From positions 930,001-994,000 of the forward strand of contig KK106982.1 in NCBI GenBank assembly GCA_000611775.1: DNA of 64,000 bases, written 5' to 3'. Position 1 is the first letter of the stretch, and every line of letters begins with the position of its first letter. The DNA is from Umbilicaria muhlenbergii. Taxonomy: Eukaryota > Ascomycota > Lecanoromycetes > Umbilicariales > Umbilicariaceae. The position numbers were made by a program, and so were the translations under genes. The notes beneath the pieces are model-generated. The model worked only from the letters and a program-made list of their open reading frames with translations. It made no database searches and was not told the origin of the DNA. This document shows, piece after piece, positions 63,581 through 64,000 of this stretch.

Positions 63581-64000
63581 TCTTATCGGATTTGAACTTG
63601 TGTCGGGAAGATAGGGAGGCACCATCTGATGATCACTATTCACATGCGGTCTGAAGGGCGCGTGGATAGTAGCTGCACATCGATCCGGTCTTAAGGGAGC
63701 GCACTTAGATGTCATATCTAATACTCAGTGATACCCAGGGAGGCGAATAGGCGTATTAGGTACAAGCGTTCGGGGCAGTCTACTGAGATATTTCCGAACA
63801 AGTGAAATTGACTTCATTGCATTGCTCTCGCTCGTTTCTTAGTGGTGTCATTGCAAAGCCAAGGATCTCAAACGGGTTTGACTGCGGACGGCTCGCAATG
63901 GCAGCAATTGTGACGGGAAATGTATACTGGAGTTATCTTCAGCGCATACACTCTCGCAGGCCTAATGGCACAGTATCAGATATTCTCTATGGCGGATATT
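63581..64000. other. Region after TOA2 to window end
   Basis: 420 bases. Probable TOA2 3' UTR then intergenic sequence. No frame or motif I can support; a gene could begin beyond the edge. Confidence 0.4.

Overview
This window looks like nuclear DNA of a filamentous ascomycete (Pezizomycotina; class not resolvable by eye). Most introns are about 50-65 nt with GT...AG ends and CTAAC-like branch sites. The gene families are typical of such fungi: a CAD-type pyrimidine enzyme with a decayed dihydroorotase, a TYW4 enzyme carrying a JmjC domain, HET-C, a fused MogA-MoeA CnxE, and a GPI-anchored GH72 enzyme. I see no transposon, virus-like element, rRNA, tRNA or CRISPR. Exon boundaries were set by reading splice sites by eye and requiring an unbroken frame to a sensible protein length; no search was run.

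Layout. 1-6069: 3' part of the CAD gene (+). 6833-9183: PPS1 phosphatase (-). 9184-10649: gap with several 7-bp repeat arrays. 10650-14049: TYW4/PPM2 (-). 14640-16214: ATG18 (+). 16647-20534: a 16-exon Yvc1-like channel (+). 21976-23380: a C2H2 transcription factor (+). 23381-29458: a 6-kb stretch with no recognisable gene. 29459-32445: a 924-aa unknown protein (-). 32966-34259: PP2A catalytic subunit (-). 35098-36754: MFS transporter (+). 37084-38414: PI31-like proteasome regulator (+). 38975-40552: GH72 glucanosyltransferase (-). 41416-42099: TOM20 (-). 42410-44657: EXO84 (+). 45061-47510: HET-C (+). 48037-50171: SAL1-type Ca2+-regulated mitochondrial carrier (-). 50754-51761: cyclin C (+). 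53181-54501: unknown protein with a C-terminal membrane hairpin (-). 55698-56880: BUB3 (-). 57051-58216: GPN2 (+). 58343-59035: POP5 (-). 59348-61647: CnxE (-). 62096-62912: VMA16 (-). 63121-63580: TOA2 (+).

This is mainly a housekeeping segment: pyrimidine and molybdenum-cofactor synthesis, tRNA modification and processing, transcription (Mediator kinase cyclin, TFIIA, RNA polymerase assembly GTPase), spindle checkpoint, autophagy, exocytosis, mitochondrial import, vacuolar acidification and wall building. No metabolic cluster or defence system is evident. The most unusual signal is not a gene. At least nine short islands, most of them inside exons, have a + strand that flips sharply from C-rich to G-rich. 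A second signal is a set of arrays with a 7-bp period in the gaps.
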